Positions 10,035 to 20,540 of a stretch of DNA of 64,000 nucleotides are shown here, one piece after another. Under the pieces are notes generated by a model. It worked only from the letters and a program-made list of their open reading frames with translations. It did not search any database and was not told the DNA's origin. The DNA lies in assembly GCA_022828595.1 (NCBI GenBank), contig JAKGHH010000005.1, forward strand, positions 60,135,655-60,199,654. Reading direction: 5' to 3'. The number at the start of each line of letters is the position of its first letter. Position 1 is the first letter of the stretch. The stretch is from Nelumbo lutea (lineage: Eukaryota; Streptophyta; Magnoliopsida; Proteales; Nelumbonaceae). The position numbers and the translations under genes were made by a program.

Positions 10035-11694
10035 AGGAGATTTGGCCTAGACCAGTTCCACCTAAAGTTATTATTTTCTGCTGGGAGGTGTTTTATAGAA
10101 AGATTAATACATTGGACTGCTTGCAGAGGAAAAGGCCTTCTTTGTGTTTGTCCCCTAACTGCTGTGTACTTTGCAGGGCTAGTGATGAGGATTGCTCTCA
10201 CTTACTTGTATCTTGTTCCTTTTCTAGTGCTATTTGGAATTGGATTTTCTCTTTGTTTGGGTGCAGGTGGAATCTGTCCACGGATTTAAGTCAGCTATTC
10301 GATCCTTCATTTTTTGTGTGGCCTACAAAAAAAGGAAAAATATTGTGGAGACGTATTAGAGTAGCCACCTTGTGGACAATCTGAGAAGAAAGGAACGCAA
10401 GGGTTTTTAAGGAGGAAAGAAGCTTTCAAGCTGTTGAAGAATGTATCTTAACTAGGACCATCCATTGGTTAAGAACTATGGACTTATTTCATACATTCTC
10501 CTAAGATGATTTTTGGAGAAATTGGATAGTGGTGGCTAACAGCCATGCGAGGAAGGACAGGAAATCTATAATGTGGATGCCTCCACCTGAAGGATGGGTA
10601 AAGATGAATTTTGATGGAAGTAGCCAAGGAAACCCAGGCCCCTCGGGGATAGGAGGGGTGCTGAGAGATAATGAAAGCAAAAATATTAGCATTGTTTTCA
10701 GGCCCCATGGGAATAGGAGACTCCAATAGAGCTGAGATGTTAGCGGCAGTACAAGGTATTTAGATTGCAGAACAATTAGGAGTTCAGCACTTGGTAGTTG
10801 AAGGGTGATTTGGCCCGACCTAGCGAGAAGGGGGCATGTGGGCACGATCTGATCAAGGGATGACAGCTCAGCCCGGCAAGCCTAGTTCGCAACATTTGGA
10901 GCTCGGGTATTCAACTGCCTCGGCCCAAACCCACCTCGGCATCCAACCCAGTTCGAGACTGAAGAATCGAAGTACTAGATCGGAGCTAATGACCGAATCG
11001 CCACGTAACCGACTCCAGAGGTCTCTCCAACAGATCCCAAGATACTCGAGATCATGATGAGCTAACAAATCCCGACTTTTCCGAGATCACGATTGAGGAC
11101 TCGTCTCGACTCCGCCAGAGTCAGAGGTGAAACGATAAGCCTTATCTACGTACTGCTCTTCGGAAGCGGAACGAACCTTATCTCCATACCTCGAAGATCT
11201 CAGAGCTTTTTCGTGAGACCCATGACTACTCCAGTATATAAAGGCAGAACCCTCAAGGCAAAGGTACGCGTGATTACTCTACTCTCTAGCACTCAAGCTC
11301 TCAAACATTCAGCTCACATTTATAGCATACTGACTTGAGCATCGGAGCAACCTCGCCGGGTTAGCTACCCCGGGTTCTCTGATAGATTGTTTTGCAGACC
11401 AATCCAGCTCGCCGTCCACCTGGAGTCCGGATCGTCCTCCAGCTAGGAGTAGTCAGATCACACACCATCAAATTGGAAGTTCAGCACTTGGTAGTTGAAG
11501 GGGACTCTGAGATTGTTATGGGATGGCTCAAAGAACCAGCTTCAGCTATGTGGCGACATAGAGATACGTTAAGGGAAGTCAACTGGATCACAAGAAACAT
11601 GACTGTTACCTTTCTTTGGGTGGGAAGATCAGCAAATTCCTTAGCGGATGGGCTAGGGGCTTCAAGGGAACATTTATTTTGGGCTGCTTTGTAA
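10035..11694 (+). pseudogene. LINE zinc-binding domain and RNase H, interrupted
   Basis: From 10088 the frame reads INTLDCLQRKRPSLCLSPNC then CVLCRASDEDCSHLLVSCSF, the Cys/His zinc-binding domain after LINE reverse transcriptase. From about 10560 comes RNase H: WVKMNFDGSSQGNPGPSGIG retains the first catalytic Asp and the Gly-rich loop. After the solo LTR the domain resumes with VEGDSEIVMGWLKEPASAMW and ends with FLWVGRSANSLADGLGASRE, including the DSE and conserved late Asp. An in-frame stop (TGA at about 10381) and frame changes break it. Confidence 0.85.
10806..11470 (+). mobile_element. Tat-type solo LTR with anomalous 32-bp flanking repeat
   Basis: 665 bp starting TGATTTGGCCCGACC and ending GATCACACACCATCA (TGAT/ATCA ends). 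It holds a TATA box (TATATAAAGG near 11234) and GC-rich sequence unlike the LINE around it. Its last bases match the LTR at 54503-55325 (CAGCTAGGAGT then GATC and ACATCA), and its start resembles the LTR at 58255, so all three belong to one Tat-like group. Instead of the expected 5-bp duplication it is flanked by a 32-bp repeat of LINE sequence (10774-10805 and 11471-11502, two mismatches). Confidence 0.82.
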
Positions 11695-11859
11695 TTCTAG
11701 TTCTGCTTAATTCAGGTCAATTTTGTTTTAATTTGATGTAATCTTGTTAGAAGAGGTAACAACTCGTGCCTCCTCTTGGGTCTACTGTATTGTCTCATAT
11801 TTCTGATTTAATAAATTATACTCATTCATCAAAAAAAAAAAAAAGAGATCACTGTATAA

Positions 11860-12599
11860 CAAAGGAGAAGGGAAGGAAAACTCATCAGAACCGGGCCAAG
11901 GAGTTAGATGACTCCTACATTCCTTTTCAGGACCTGACAGATCCTACCTCCATTTCTAGCATTCCTATACTATCCCAACATAACCCAGGTAACTGTGTCC
12001 TTTCAGTTTGTGATACTAATGTCTGGTCTGTGTCCTATGTGCCAAATACCAATCCCAGTCCAGAGGTTGCAGCCTATGTAGGAGGGGAAGTGGTAAGAGA
12101 TGAGATAGCAGTGGAAATAGGGAGGGTCATAAGAGAGAGGTAGGAAGAGAAGAGGAAGTAAACAGAAATAAAAGAATCCTGGAAATCCTTGAGAGCCTGT
12201 TAAGTTAAGTTGAGGAGAATAATTTACAAAAAGAAGGGGCGAAGGGGGTTAGCAAAGAAGGCATTGAAGTGGAAGGAGGTAGAGGTGGGGAAAAAAGTCA
12301 AGAAGAGAGAAATAGGAAGTTAAACAAAAGAGAGCTGACTAGTGAGGATTCTGTGGCAGCATTTGTGCAGAAGTTGGGGTGTAAACTGAAAGATCCAAAT
12401 GACCTCAAAGTGTTTTTACAAAAAAAGAGAGAAAAAGTTACAGTTAAAAGGAGAAAACTGAGTGAGGCTGAAGGATTGATGTAGGATGTGGAAGGAGATA
12501 AAAGTTTTGGTGTTAGAAGGGAAAGGAGGAAAGGAAATAAGTGAGAGTAATAGGTGTAAGGGGTGGAGAACAAAGATAAATGAGGATCATAAGTTGGAA
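11860..12599 (+). pseudogene. LINE ORF1 end and spacer before endonuclease
   Basis: Continues the large LINE after the right target duplication. An open stretch of about 90 codons (from 11860) contains DDSYIPFQDLTDPTSISSIP, followed by a purine-rich, highly charged region (12120-12600) with stops in all frames. No domain recognised. Confidence 0.45.
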
Positions 12600-13285
12600 A
12601 TATTAGAAGATTGGGAAGTGCAAGGAAGAGAGCAGTAATAAAAAAGGCCATCAAGAAAATAGATCCAGATGTGGTATTGTTGAAGGAAACCAAAAGAGCA
12701 GAATTTGACATCAAGTGGGCAAGGAGCGTATGGAGAGGTAGGGGGATTAGTTGGGCGTCTCTGCCTTCCCGGGGGTCTGTAGTGGGTGTTGTGACAATGT
12801 GGAAGAATGATGTACTCGTAGGTATGGAGGAGTTGTAGGACAATTTTCAGTTTCCTTGAAGTTTAAGCAAGTGGATGATGGATTTGAATGGGTGTTAACC
12901 AATGTCTATGGGCCGAATGACTATAGATAGAGGAGGAAGCTATGAGAAGAGCTGGCTGACATAAGGGGATTGTGGGAAGGGCCATGGTGTTTAGGAGGTG
13001 ACTTCAATATAATCAGATTCTTGGAAGAAACAAACAGTCCTAGGCAGAGGTCGTCCACGAGCATGAGGAAATTTAATCAATTTGTGGATGCCTATGAACT
13101 TAAAGAGATTCCATCATCACATAATTGTTTTACTTGGTTCAATCTCCAAGTGAATCCAATTTGCTCCAAGATGGACAGATTCTTATTCTCAAATGACTGG
13201 AAAGAACATTGGGGGAATTTGACCTCTAGAGCACTTCCAAGGGTGACCTCCGACCACCTTGGGATTCATCAAGAAAGTTAATGGG
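12600..13285 (+). pseudogene. LINE endonuclease domain (broken)
   Basis: The apurinic/apyrimidinic-type endonuclease that nicks target DNA for LINE insertion. It begins NIRRLGSARKRAVIKKAIKK (normally NxRGLG), then IDPDVVLLKETKRAEF with the metal-binding Glu, a middle part with VLTNVYGPND near 12900, CLGGDFNIIRFLEE with the Asp/Asn pair near 12995, and ends RALPRVTSDHLGIHQ, retaining the catalytic SDH. At least two frame changes (near 12835 and 12940) and a stop separate these blocks, so it is inactive. Confidence 0.87.
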
Positions 13286-15020
13286 TGGTGGTTAGAGAGC
13301 GATCCAACAATGGAATGGAGTGGAATGAAGTTTCACAAATATCTCCAATATCTGAAAGTTAGAATCAAGGAATGGAATCTTTTAGAGTTTGTGAGACTGG
13401 AGGAAAGGAAGCAAACCGTGACAATACAAATTGAAGTCCTGGATAGCAAAGAAGAGATGGGCTGCCTTACAGAAGAGGATAAGGAACAAAGATGGAAATT
13501 GCACAAACAGTTAGAGGACCATCTTCTTCAAGAGGAAATAAGTTGGAGGCAAAAGTCAATATGCAAGTGGCTGAAAGAGGGGGATAGGAATACCAAGTTT
13601 TTTCATGTTGTGGCAAGTGAAAGAAGGAGAAAAAATTTTATCTCAAGTCTGGAGATTGAAGGGGAAACAATTTCCAATCAAAGAGAGATTGCAGGGGCCT
13701 TTGCGGATCATTTTAGGTCTATATTTAGAAGACTCCTAAACAATAAGGTGTAGATTGAGGGGTTGGAATGGCCAAAATTGAAGCTAGAAGAAGGGAGTGG
13801 CTGGAAAGGAAATTTGACTTGGAAGAGATAAAGGAGGCGGTGTTCTCTATGGATAGATCAAAGGCACCAGACCTAGATGGTTTTACGATGGCTTTTTATC
13901 ATAATTGTTAGGAGATATTAAAAGAGGACCTACAGCTGATATTTGATGAATTCCATACTAGAGGAGTGATTAACCCTGAGCTAAATTCCATATTCATTGC
14001 CTTGGTACCAAAGAAAAGAAATGCAAACCATCCAAAGGACTATAGGCCGATCAGCCTAGTTAACATCCTCTATAAGATCATCACTAAGGTGTTGTTCATT
14101 AGAATTAGAAAGGTGCTCCCAACAATCATAGCAAATAACTAAGGAGCTTTCGTGAAGGGGAGGTACATAACAAATCAGATACTTATAGCAAATGAGAGCT
14201 TGAGGGGAACCAAGAGAAAAATGGGTGGTTTGCAAATTGGACTTGCAAAAGGCTTATGACTTGGTTATTTATCAAAAAAAAAGAGGCTTATGACTTGGTT
14301 GATTAGTCTTTCCTACTGGAGGTGATGATCAATTTTGGGTTTGGAGATAATTGGTGCAAGTGGATGATGTGTTGCATTAGGAATTGCCATTACTCCATCA
14401 TGGTGAATGGGACAGTGGTGGATTTCTTTCCAACTTTGAAAGGGATTAGACAAGGAGACCCCCTCTCCCCTTTTTTTATTTATTTTGGTTGTAGAAGTGC
14501 TGGGGAGACTAATTTTCATAGCAGACTCCAAGGATTTAATAAGAGGATGGAGAGTTGGAAGGGAGAACATACCACTCACACACTTGCAATTTGCAGATGA
14601 CACAATACTCTTTTGTGAAGGAGGGGATATCAATAGCATAAAAAACTTGAAGATCACTAAGTCACCATACAACTCTTCGAGCAAATGTCAAACCTTAAAG
14701 TGAATTTTGAGAAAAGTTGTATAATTGGAGTTAACATGGGGGAGGGGGAGGTATCTGAGTGTGCAATAGCTAATTGGCCCTTTAACTACCTTGGTTTGCC
14801 ATTGGGAGATAATCCCCGAAAAGGTGAGTTTTGGCTCTAGTTGCGGCGAAGTTTGAAAAGAGGCTTGCCAATTGCAAGAAAAACTATTTGTCTCTTGGAG
14901 GGAGAATCACTCTAATTAGGTCTACCTTAGCTAACCTTCCTGTCTATTTTTTATCAGCCTTTAAGATTCAGGTTAGAGTGGCTAGCAGGTTAGAAAAACT
15001 AATGAGGGATTTTCTCTAGG
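13286..15020 (+). pseudogene. LINE reverse transcriptase (broken)
   Basis: After a charged linker (13286-13750) the RT blocks appear in order: SMDRSKAPDLDGFTMAFYHN, ALVPKKRNANHPKDYRPISL, then motif A as LDLQKAYDLV split by the 17-nt insertion at 14267, GIRQGDPLSPFFI at about 14440, and FADDTILF with the catalytic AspAsp at 14590. The thumb follows as KNYLSLGGRITLIRSTLANL near 14880 and ends RLEKLMRDFL. Stops (13909, 14142) and frameshifts make it non-functional. The two catalytic blocks themselves are preserved, so decay is moderate. Confidence 0.9.
14250..14300 (+). mobile_element. 17-nt micro-insertion with 17-bp TSD (ultra-short LINE)
   Basis: AGGCTTATGACTTGGTT occurs at 14250-14266 and again at 14284-14300. 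Between them lies only ATTTATCAAAAAAAAAG (14267-14283), which looks like the last few bases plus poly(A) of a LINE: the second LINE here ends TCATTCATC then A tract, the large one GTTATTGAT then A tract. The 34-nt gain shifts the RT frame just after motif A. Confidence 0.8.
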
Positions 15021-15867
15021 AGCTGGGGGAGGAGAAGGACCATAGGGTTAAGTGGGAGGTGGTGTGTAGGAGTAAGAAGGAGGGAGGTCTAGGTATTGGG
15101 AACATAAGGAATAGAAACTTGGCACTATTAGGGAAATGGCTATGGAGATTCTCATTGGAGAAAGAAAAAGTTTGGGCTAAGATAGTGGGTAAGTATTCAT
15201 GGGGTTGCAGACGATGGATGGGACTCTAGGATTCTGCCAAGGACTACAAGAGCATCTCCCTAGAAATCCATTCAAGCTATTTTGCCCTTGTTCTCTCCCT
15301 CAATCAAGTATGATTTGCACTCAATCAACCACATTAAATTTTGGGAACATGTTTGGATTGGGGATACTTCTTTAAAAGAGCAATTTCCGACTCTTTTTGC
15401 TATCTAAAAAATGAACCGGTTTCCTCTTTCCTTGTACCTTCCAACTCAACTTTTGGGATTGGCTGGAAATTGGGTTTGAGAAGAAACATTAGGGACAGAG
15501 AGTTAGGCTGCACTTTATCCTTGTTATCCATCCTTGAAGGGGTCTTCCTAGAGCCAATAAAGGCAGACAGTAGAATTTGGACACTCACTCCCTTGGGTTC
15601 CTACACCTGTGCCTCTTTCTTTAAAGCCCTAATCAACCTTCTTCTACTGGACTGTCCTTTCCTATTAAAGAGGTGTGGTGTCAACCTATACCTCCAAAGG
15701 TTGGGAATTTCTACTGGGAAGCCTTTTTGGAAAGAGTTAATACAAGCAATTTACTTCAAAGAAAAAGACTTAATAGCTATTTGTCTCCTCACTGGTGGAT
15801 TCCCCCTTTGAATGTGCAAAGCTTATTCACTTCCATGCTTAACTAGTCAACAAAAAGGGCTAAGACT
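15021..15867 (+). pseudogene. LINE post-RT linker and degraded zinc-binding region
   Basis: KWEVVCRSKKEGGLGIGNIR and NRNLALLGKWLWRFSLEKEK (15045-15175) are the conserved linker after plant LINE RT. Beyond 15300 the frame is broken repeatedly; FWEHVWIGDTSLKEQFPTLF near 15345 is the start of the region before the zinc-binding domain, but the Cys/His block itself is not legible and may be partly deleted. Confidence 0.7.
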
Positions 15868-16500
15868 ATGTGGAGGTGTGTTAGGGTCGTAGTTTGTTGG
15901 ACTGTTTGGGAGGAGAGGAATTCACGAATTATTTCAGATAAGGAGAGAAGCTTGGAAGTAATTTTGGAGGTTATTCATATTAGGGCGATACATTGGTTGA
16001 AAACTTTGGACTTGTTTGTAGATTTCTCAGTTGATGAATTGCTAAGGAATTGGAAGGAGATTGCAGAATCAGCTTCAGCTAAAAAGGCTTCAAGTTCCTG
16101 CTGGACCCCTCCACCTCATGGTTTTACTAAATTGAATTTCAATGGCAGAAGTATGGGCAATCCAAGGCCCTCCAGAATAGGGGGAGTGATAAGAGATGAA
16201 AAAGGGAATCTGTTAGCTATATATTTTGGTCCAATTGGGGTGGGAGATTCTTTGAGGGCTGAGATACTAGCAGCCCTTGAAGAGGTATAAAGGGTCAAGG
16301 ACATGAATATTAACAAATTGATCATAGAAGGAGATTCTGAAATTGTGGTGAACTGGCTAAAAGAGGACAACTTTAGGCTCTGGAATTACAACAATGAAAA
16401 GAAGAAATTTAAGTGGCTGACTAAGGACATCATGGGTAAAGAGAAGTGCAAAGTCATTGGCAGATGGTCTAGCTAGGCAAGGGGTGAACAGAAACTCTAT
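15868..16500 (+). pseudogene. LINE RNase H domain (broken, first Asp lost)
   Basis: Opens with VVCWTVWEERNSRIISDKER, the linker of plant LINEs, then TKLNFNGRSMGNPRPSRIGG, the start of RNase H in which the catalytic Asp of the usual NFDG is Asn. A stop (TAA at 16288) breaks the frame; IIEGDSEIVVNWLKEDNFRL at about 16320 keeps the DSE block. The tail near 16450 is the SLADGLAR-like end, with a stop. The domain would degrade the RNA strand during cDNA synthesis; here it is dead. Confidence 0.87.
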
Positions 16501-16648
16501 GTTTTGAGCTGTGCTGTAATTGCTTTACATTTTGGGTGTACATTGGTTGTATTCGGGAGTTAAGATTGTTTAGCTCTTTTGCTTTGTAATTTTCAATACT
16601 TTAATAAAATTCACTGTTATTGATAAAAAAAAAAAAATCTCATGATAA
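16501..16648 (+). other. LINE 3' UTR, poly(A) tail and right TSD
   Basis: The 3' UTR has a polyadenylation-like AATAAAATTC near 16603 and ends GTTATTGAT followed by A12 (16626-16637). CTCATGATAA at 16639-16648 is the presumed right target duplication. Confidence 0.75.
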
Positions 16649-17321
16649 AACCATTTCATAAGCAGACAGACCACCCACTACAGTTTTATAACATCCCAAG
16701 GGGAAATGTCAAGTTATCCAACTAGAGAAGGTAAGCCTCAAGGTAGTTGGTGAAATAAACGAAAATTTAAAGCTGCAGTTAACCCTAACAACCAATTTGC
16801 CCCATTGAGTAGGTTATTACAAAATATGCTTTATCAATTTAACGCAACCAGTTGCTCCAACCCCATACACTATTACCAAATTTTGCCCTTTTTTGAGCTG
16901 TCCCCAAGTTCACAGGCAAAGTCAAACATGTTCTCTTGACATGTAAGAAGAACGTTATCATCAAGTAATGCTAAAGTCCTCTCTATAACCATCCGACTTC
17001 AGTGTAAGCTGATAGAGCTACACAAAAAGACCAATCAAGAATTCAGCAAACAAGGCTACGTCTACCAAACCAAATATGACATAAGAAAACTTTCATGGCT
17101 TACACTTTGCATTGCTTCTATTTTCCATTCAAAAGGATTAAAACAGTGAAGCAAAATTCTACAAGAAGACATTTCGAAGTTCGAACTAATTCTACTTGCA
17201 TTTCAATCTGCATAACCTATTTCCATCCAGACCAACTTAAAAAGTAAATAGAAAGTGTATTAACAACACGAGGCACGATCCGATTCTATAAGTAATATCT
17301 CATTGAAATGGGGAAAAGAGA
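16649..17321. other. Intergenic or intronic, nothing recognised
   Basis: AT-rich with no domain, repeat edge or RNA gene seen. If the candidate minus-strand exon at 17330-17830 is real, this would be its intron. Confidence 0.4.
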
Positions 17322-17830
17322 TTGAAGGAGTACAGGAGCTCAACTCACCCTCGAAGAAGACTGAGATTGACCTTTGAACGGTTTTCGAGAGAGAAGCGGA
17401 CCAGACGGGACATGGGCATGGCTTTGAAAGGAAAGCGTCGATGGTATCTCAGGGATCAGCTATTCACTAATTTGCGCGAAGTGCCTCCTGTGGAACGTAT
17501 TGAAACCAATCTATTAAAGGGAAAACCATCGAAATCTGTCTTTGGGTCCGCACTCTGGACTGGAGCCAGGAAATGGAGGGAAACCACAGAGCGTAAATAA
17601 ATAGAGAAGATCAGAAGACGGACAAATTTCTTCTCCCTTGGCGGTTCCGTCCCTCGGACTCAGAATAGCTGCAACCTCTTCTTCGAGTCCCAATTTTATT
17701 GTCGGTCCATTATAATTGGACCTTTTTGATAAGTCATATAATTGGGCTTTATAAAGTCCATTTATGAATTCAGAGATCAACTCATTCATTGGTTGGGGAT
17801 GAAAAAGAGTTGAACCCGCTGACATCCTTC
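17322..17830. other. GC-richer patch, possible gene exon or remnant
   Basis: Less AT-rich than its surroundings and open on both strands. On the + strand a frame from 17322 encodes a 92-residue basic protein containing MGMALKGKRRWYLRDQLFTN. On the minus strand a frame from an ATG at 17419 encodes MPMSRLVRFSLENRSKVNLS and reaches CGAG|GTGAGTT near 17347-17352, a good 5' splice site, with an upstream GC-rich leader. I recognise neither protein. Either a first exon on the minus strand or a gene fragment is possible; I cannot choose. Confidence 0.3.
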
Positions 17831-18226
17831 ACTGTGTATGGACCATTAGCCCATTACCAAATCTTGGTCCTAGAGAGATGGACATCCTTTGCATTTTTTT
17901 TCGAAAGAAGATGTGATTGCACAGAGTGCGATATTTGAGCATTGCCCACTAATATCTTTTTCTTTCTGCCCACCTTGACTATTGATGGTTGCTTGCTGCC
18001 AAAGTCTCTCTTCCTCCCCACGAATTCGATATTTGAGCATTAAATTTAAAAGTCATTTCAATATATATTAGTAATTAATCACATATGTTGTGTCGGAGAA
18101 GTTTTTCTTAGTATTAATTACTTGAATTTTAGATAGAAATTGAAAATTAACAAAAGTAACAATATGATTAAAAATAAACTTAAATTCTTGTGTTTCATTT
18201 TAGATATATTGAAAATTTTAGATATA

Positions 18227-18255
18227 TCATCGTCGTCATCATCATCATCATCATC

Positions 18256-18290
<35 letters not shown>

Positions 18291-18312
18291 TATTATTATT
18301 ATTATTATTAAA
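18227..18312. repeat. (ATC)n/(ATT)n microsatellite
   Basis: About 19 CAT/TCA-type triplets, slightly interrupted, then about 8 ATT triplets. It produces artificial poly-Ser and poly-Asp frames. Confidence 0.95.
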
Positions 18313-20540
18313 TTTGTGTTCCATTTCTATCATAAATAAAAATAACTTTTATTTTAACAATTATTTTTATTTAATAAGATGAATATATAACATTAGAAAT
18401 GTTCTCAAATGTTTTTGACAAAATTTTGTACATTTTCATTTTCGGTGTTCTATACTTTTTTAAATATTTATTATTCATTAATTATGACATCATGGGTTTT
18501 TTAGAAAAGTTGGACCACTAACTCACCATCTAAATAAGAAAATAACTTTGCTTTTGGATTAGTTTTAAATTATGGAAAATTATAGTTAGAACCGACTATG
18601 CAATTAAAATTAGGCTACAGGTTAGTTTAAAAATCAACAAAACTCTAACAATTGACTCTACATTTCAAATTAAAAAAAAAAAAAAAAAAGCATGCCATAT
18701 CATCGGAAGCTTATGTGGCTATTGCCAACATGGGACTCTTAATCCATATTGGACACAACAAAAAGATTATACTAAAATTATTGCCCTTTAATGTTGGGTG
18801 ATTAGAAAATAAGAAAATGGTTTTTAGTCTCTTTCTCTCTCTCCCACTTCTCACCCTCACAGTTGTCTCTCTCTACTCAACGATTATGTGATTTGAAAAT
18901 AAATAAAAATGGTTTTCAGTTTCTGTATTTATGTTCCCTCTATCAATTTCTCTCATTCTCTCTCTACCTATCGTTCTCCCTCAATTTCTTCTACACTCCT
19001 CTTATTTTTTATTTTTATTTTTACACACTTATATGGTATTAATTAGACCATATAAAAGAACATGAGACCAACTTGGTATAATTCAAAAATCATTACACCA
19101 ATTTGATAAAAGTTCACAAGAAACTCTTGGCTATGAAATTTACATAAACTTGATAGAAATTTATAACTTGATTATACAAGTGGTTGGTCTCTTTAGTTCT
19201 TTTATATTGGTTAATATTTTAAAAGTTTGTAAGAAAAAAAAAAGAATGAGAGAGGGAGTGGGAGAAAGACTGAGAGAGAACGATAGAGATTAAGGGAGAA
19301 GGAGATATTAACCGAAAGGGAGAGTGAGGAAGAAGAATGAGAGAGAAAGAGAGAGAATGGGAGAGAAACCGAGGTTTTGATTTGGCTACATACCAAAGCT
19401 GAGAGAGTGGGAGATCGAGAGATGACTACGAGAGTGAGAGAGAATGGAGGGAGATTGAGAGATAGAGGGAGCGGGGGGAGAAATTGAAAACATATTTTTG
19501 GTATAGGATTTTTTTTGTGTCTAACATGGATTAAGAGTCCCATGTAGTCAATAACCACATAAGCCTTTGAAGACATGGTGAGGGTTTTTATAATTTGAAA
19601 TGTAGAGCTGGTTGTTAGAGTTTTGTTGGTTTCTAAATCAACCCACAACCTAATTTTAAATGTATAACTAGCTTTAACTATAACTTTCCCTTTAAATTAT
19701 ATATTTCATTTACATTATATAAATAATTTTTACTTATCACACTTAATTTTTATTTGTCTATAATATCATTTGACCTAAGCCACTAACCCACCACCCGAAA
19801 AGAAAAATAGTTTGGTTTTTAGGTTGACATTAAATTTTGTATTACATTTTCATCATTGAAAAAATTATTTCTTATGTATAATACTTATTTTTGTTCAATA
19901 TAATGAATGCATAATATTAGAGATGTACCCAATATTTTATTTTTTATAAATATATAATATTAGATATGTGCCCAAAATTTTCTTTATCTTTTTTTTTTAA
20001 TTTTTGTGATTCTTTGTATTTTCTATTTTTACAAATTTTATTATTTGACTATGAAATCATTTCATTTTTAGGTAGACTTTAAATTTGGCATTCCATTTTC
20101 ACCATTAATAAAAATACTTTTTACATTTCATACTCATTTATTTTAAAATGTTTATTATTTTATAATGAAATTATTTATTAATCCATTTGACCCCAAATGA
20201 TCGAATTGCTTACCCACCACCAGGAGCGAAGGAAATTGTTTTGTTTTCAAATATAAGATTTAATGAGAGAGAATAGAAAAATATTTTTATTTCCAATTGG
20301 TTTTAAATTTTACATTCAATTTTCATCATTAATAAAAACATAACTTATTTGTCATACTTATTATTATTTAATATGTATGTTAAAAATGTTCCTAGTTTTT
20401 TTAATTTCTAATTTTTTTCCATTTTATCTATTTTTTCATTTTATTATTTAATTGTGGCAATATGGATTAACCCATTTTACCCAAAATGGTTTAATTTCTA
20501 ACCACCACCTAGATGAAAACTCTATTTTTTCTAGGTAGAT
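18308..20540. repeat. Old imperfect AT-rich tandem array
   Basis: Two linked landmarks recur. Landmark one is TTAAATTT followed by CATTTTCATCATTAATAAAAA-like sequence, at about 18308, 18566 (split by a MULE), 19831, 20079 and 20303. Landmark two is a CCACTAACCCACCACC-like block followed by AAAATA and a GTTTT stretch, at about 18515, 19780, 20207 and 20490. Spacing is irregular, about 140-260 bp. I see no coding sequence. It looks like a decayed tandem duplication, not a satellite with fixed monomer length. Confidence 0.6.
18574..19690. mobile_element. Non-autonomous long-TIR MULE with 10-bp TSD
   Basis: 1117 bp with inverted ends of about 190 bp: left GGAAAATTATAGTTAGAACC, right (opposite strand) GGGAAAGTTATAGTTAAAGC; the match extends past GACTCTTAATCCAT. 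It is flanked by a perfect 10-bp direct repeat, TTTAAATTAT, at 18564-18573 and 19691-19700. The interior holds CT-rich and GA-rich stretches (18825-18860, 19240-19475) and no transposase. It sits within one unit of the tandem array. Confidence 0.85.

Larger units (their letters stand above)
9994..11843 (+). mobile_element. 5'-truncated LINE with 16-bp TSD
   Basis: Flanked by AGAGATCACTGTATAA at 9978-9993 and 11844-11859, a perfect 16-bp target duplication, and ending in a 13-base A tract (11831-11843). It holds only the LINE 3' end: zinc-binding domain, linker, RNase H and 3' UTR. A solo LTR (10806-11470) was inserted into the RNase H part later. Confidence 0.93.
6189..16637 (+). mobile_element. 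Near-complete L1-type LINE with nested insertions
   Basis: The order of remnants is that of a plant L1-type LINE: an ORF1-like region (6320-12150 with gaps), apurinic-type endonuclease (12600-13280), reverse transcriptase (13780-15020), a linker and RNase H (15868-16500), then a poly(A) tail (16626-16637). CTCATGATAA flanks the whole at 6179-6188 and 16639-16648. Subtracting the chromovirus (about 1.96 kb) and the second LINE with its solo LTR (about 1.87 kb) leaves about 6.6 kb, a normal full length. All reading frames carry stops or shifts. The 3' boundary is firm; the 5' boundary rests on the 10-bp match. Confidence 0.8.

Noticed and set aside
12298..12843. 181-codon minus-strand frame
   Set aside because: Antisense shadow of the purine-rich LINE spacer and endonuclease.
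18118..18382. Poly-Asp and poly-Ser frames
   Set aside because: Products of the ATC/ATT microsatellite.
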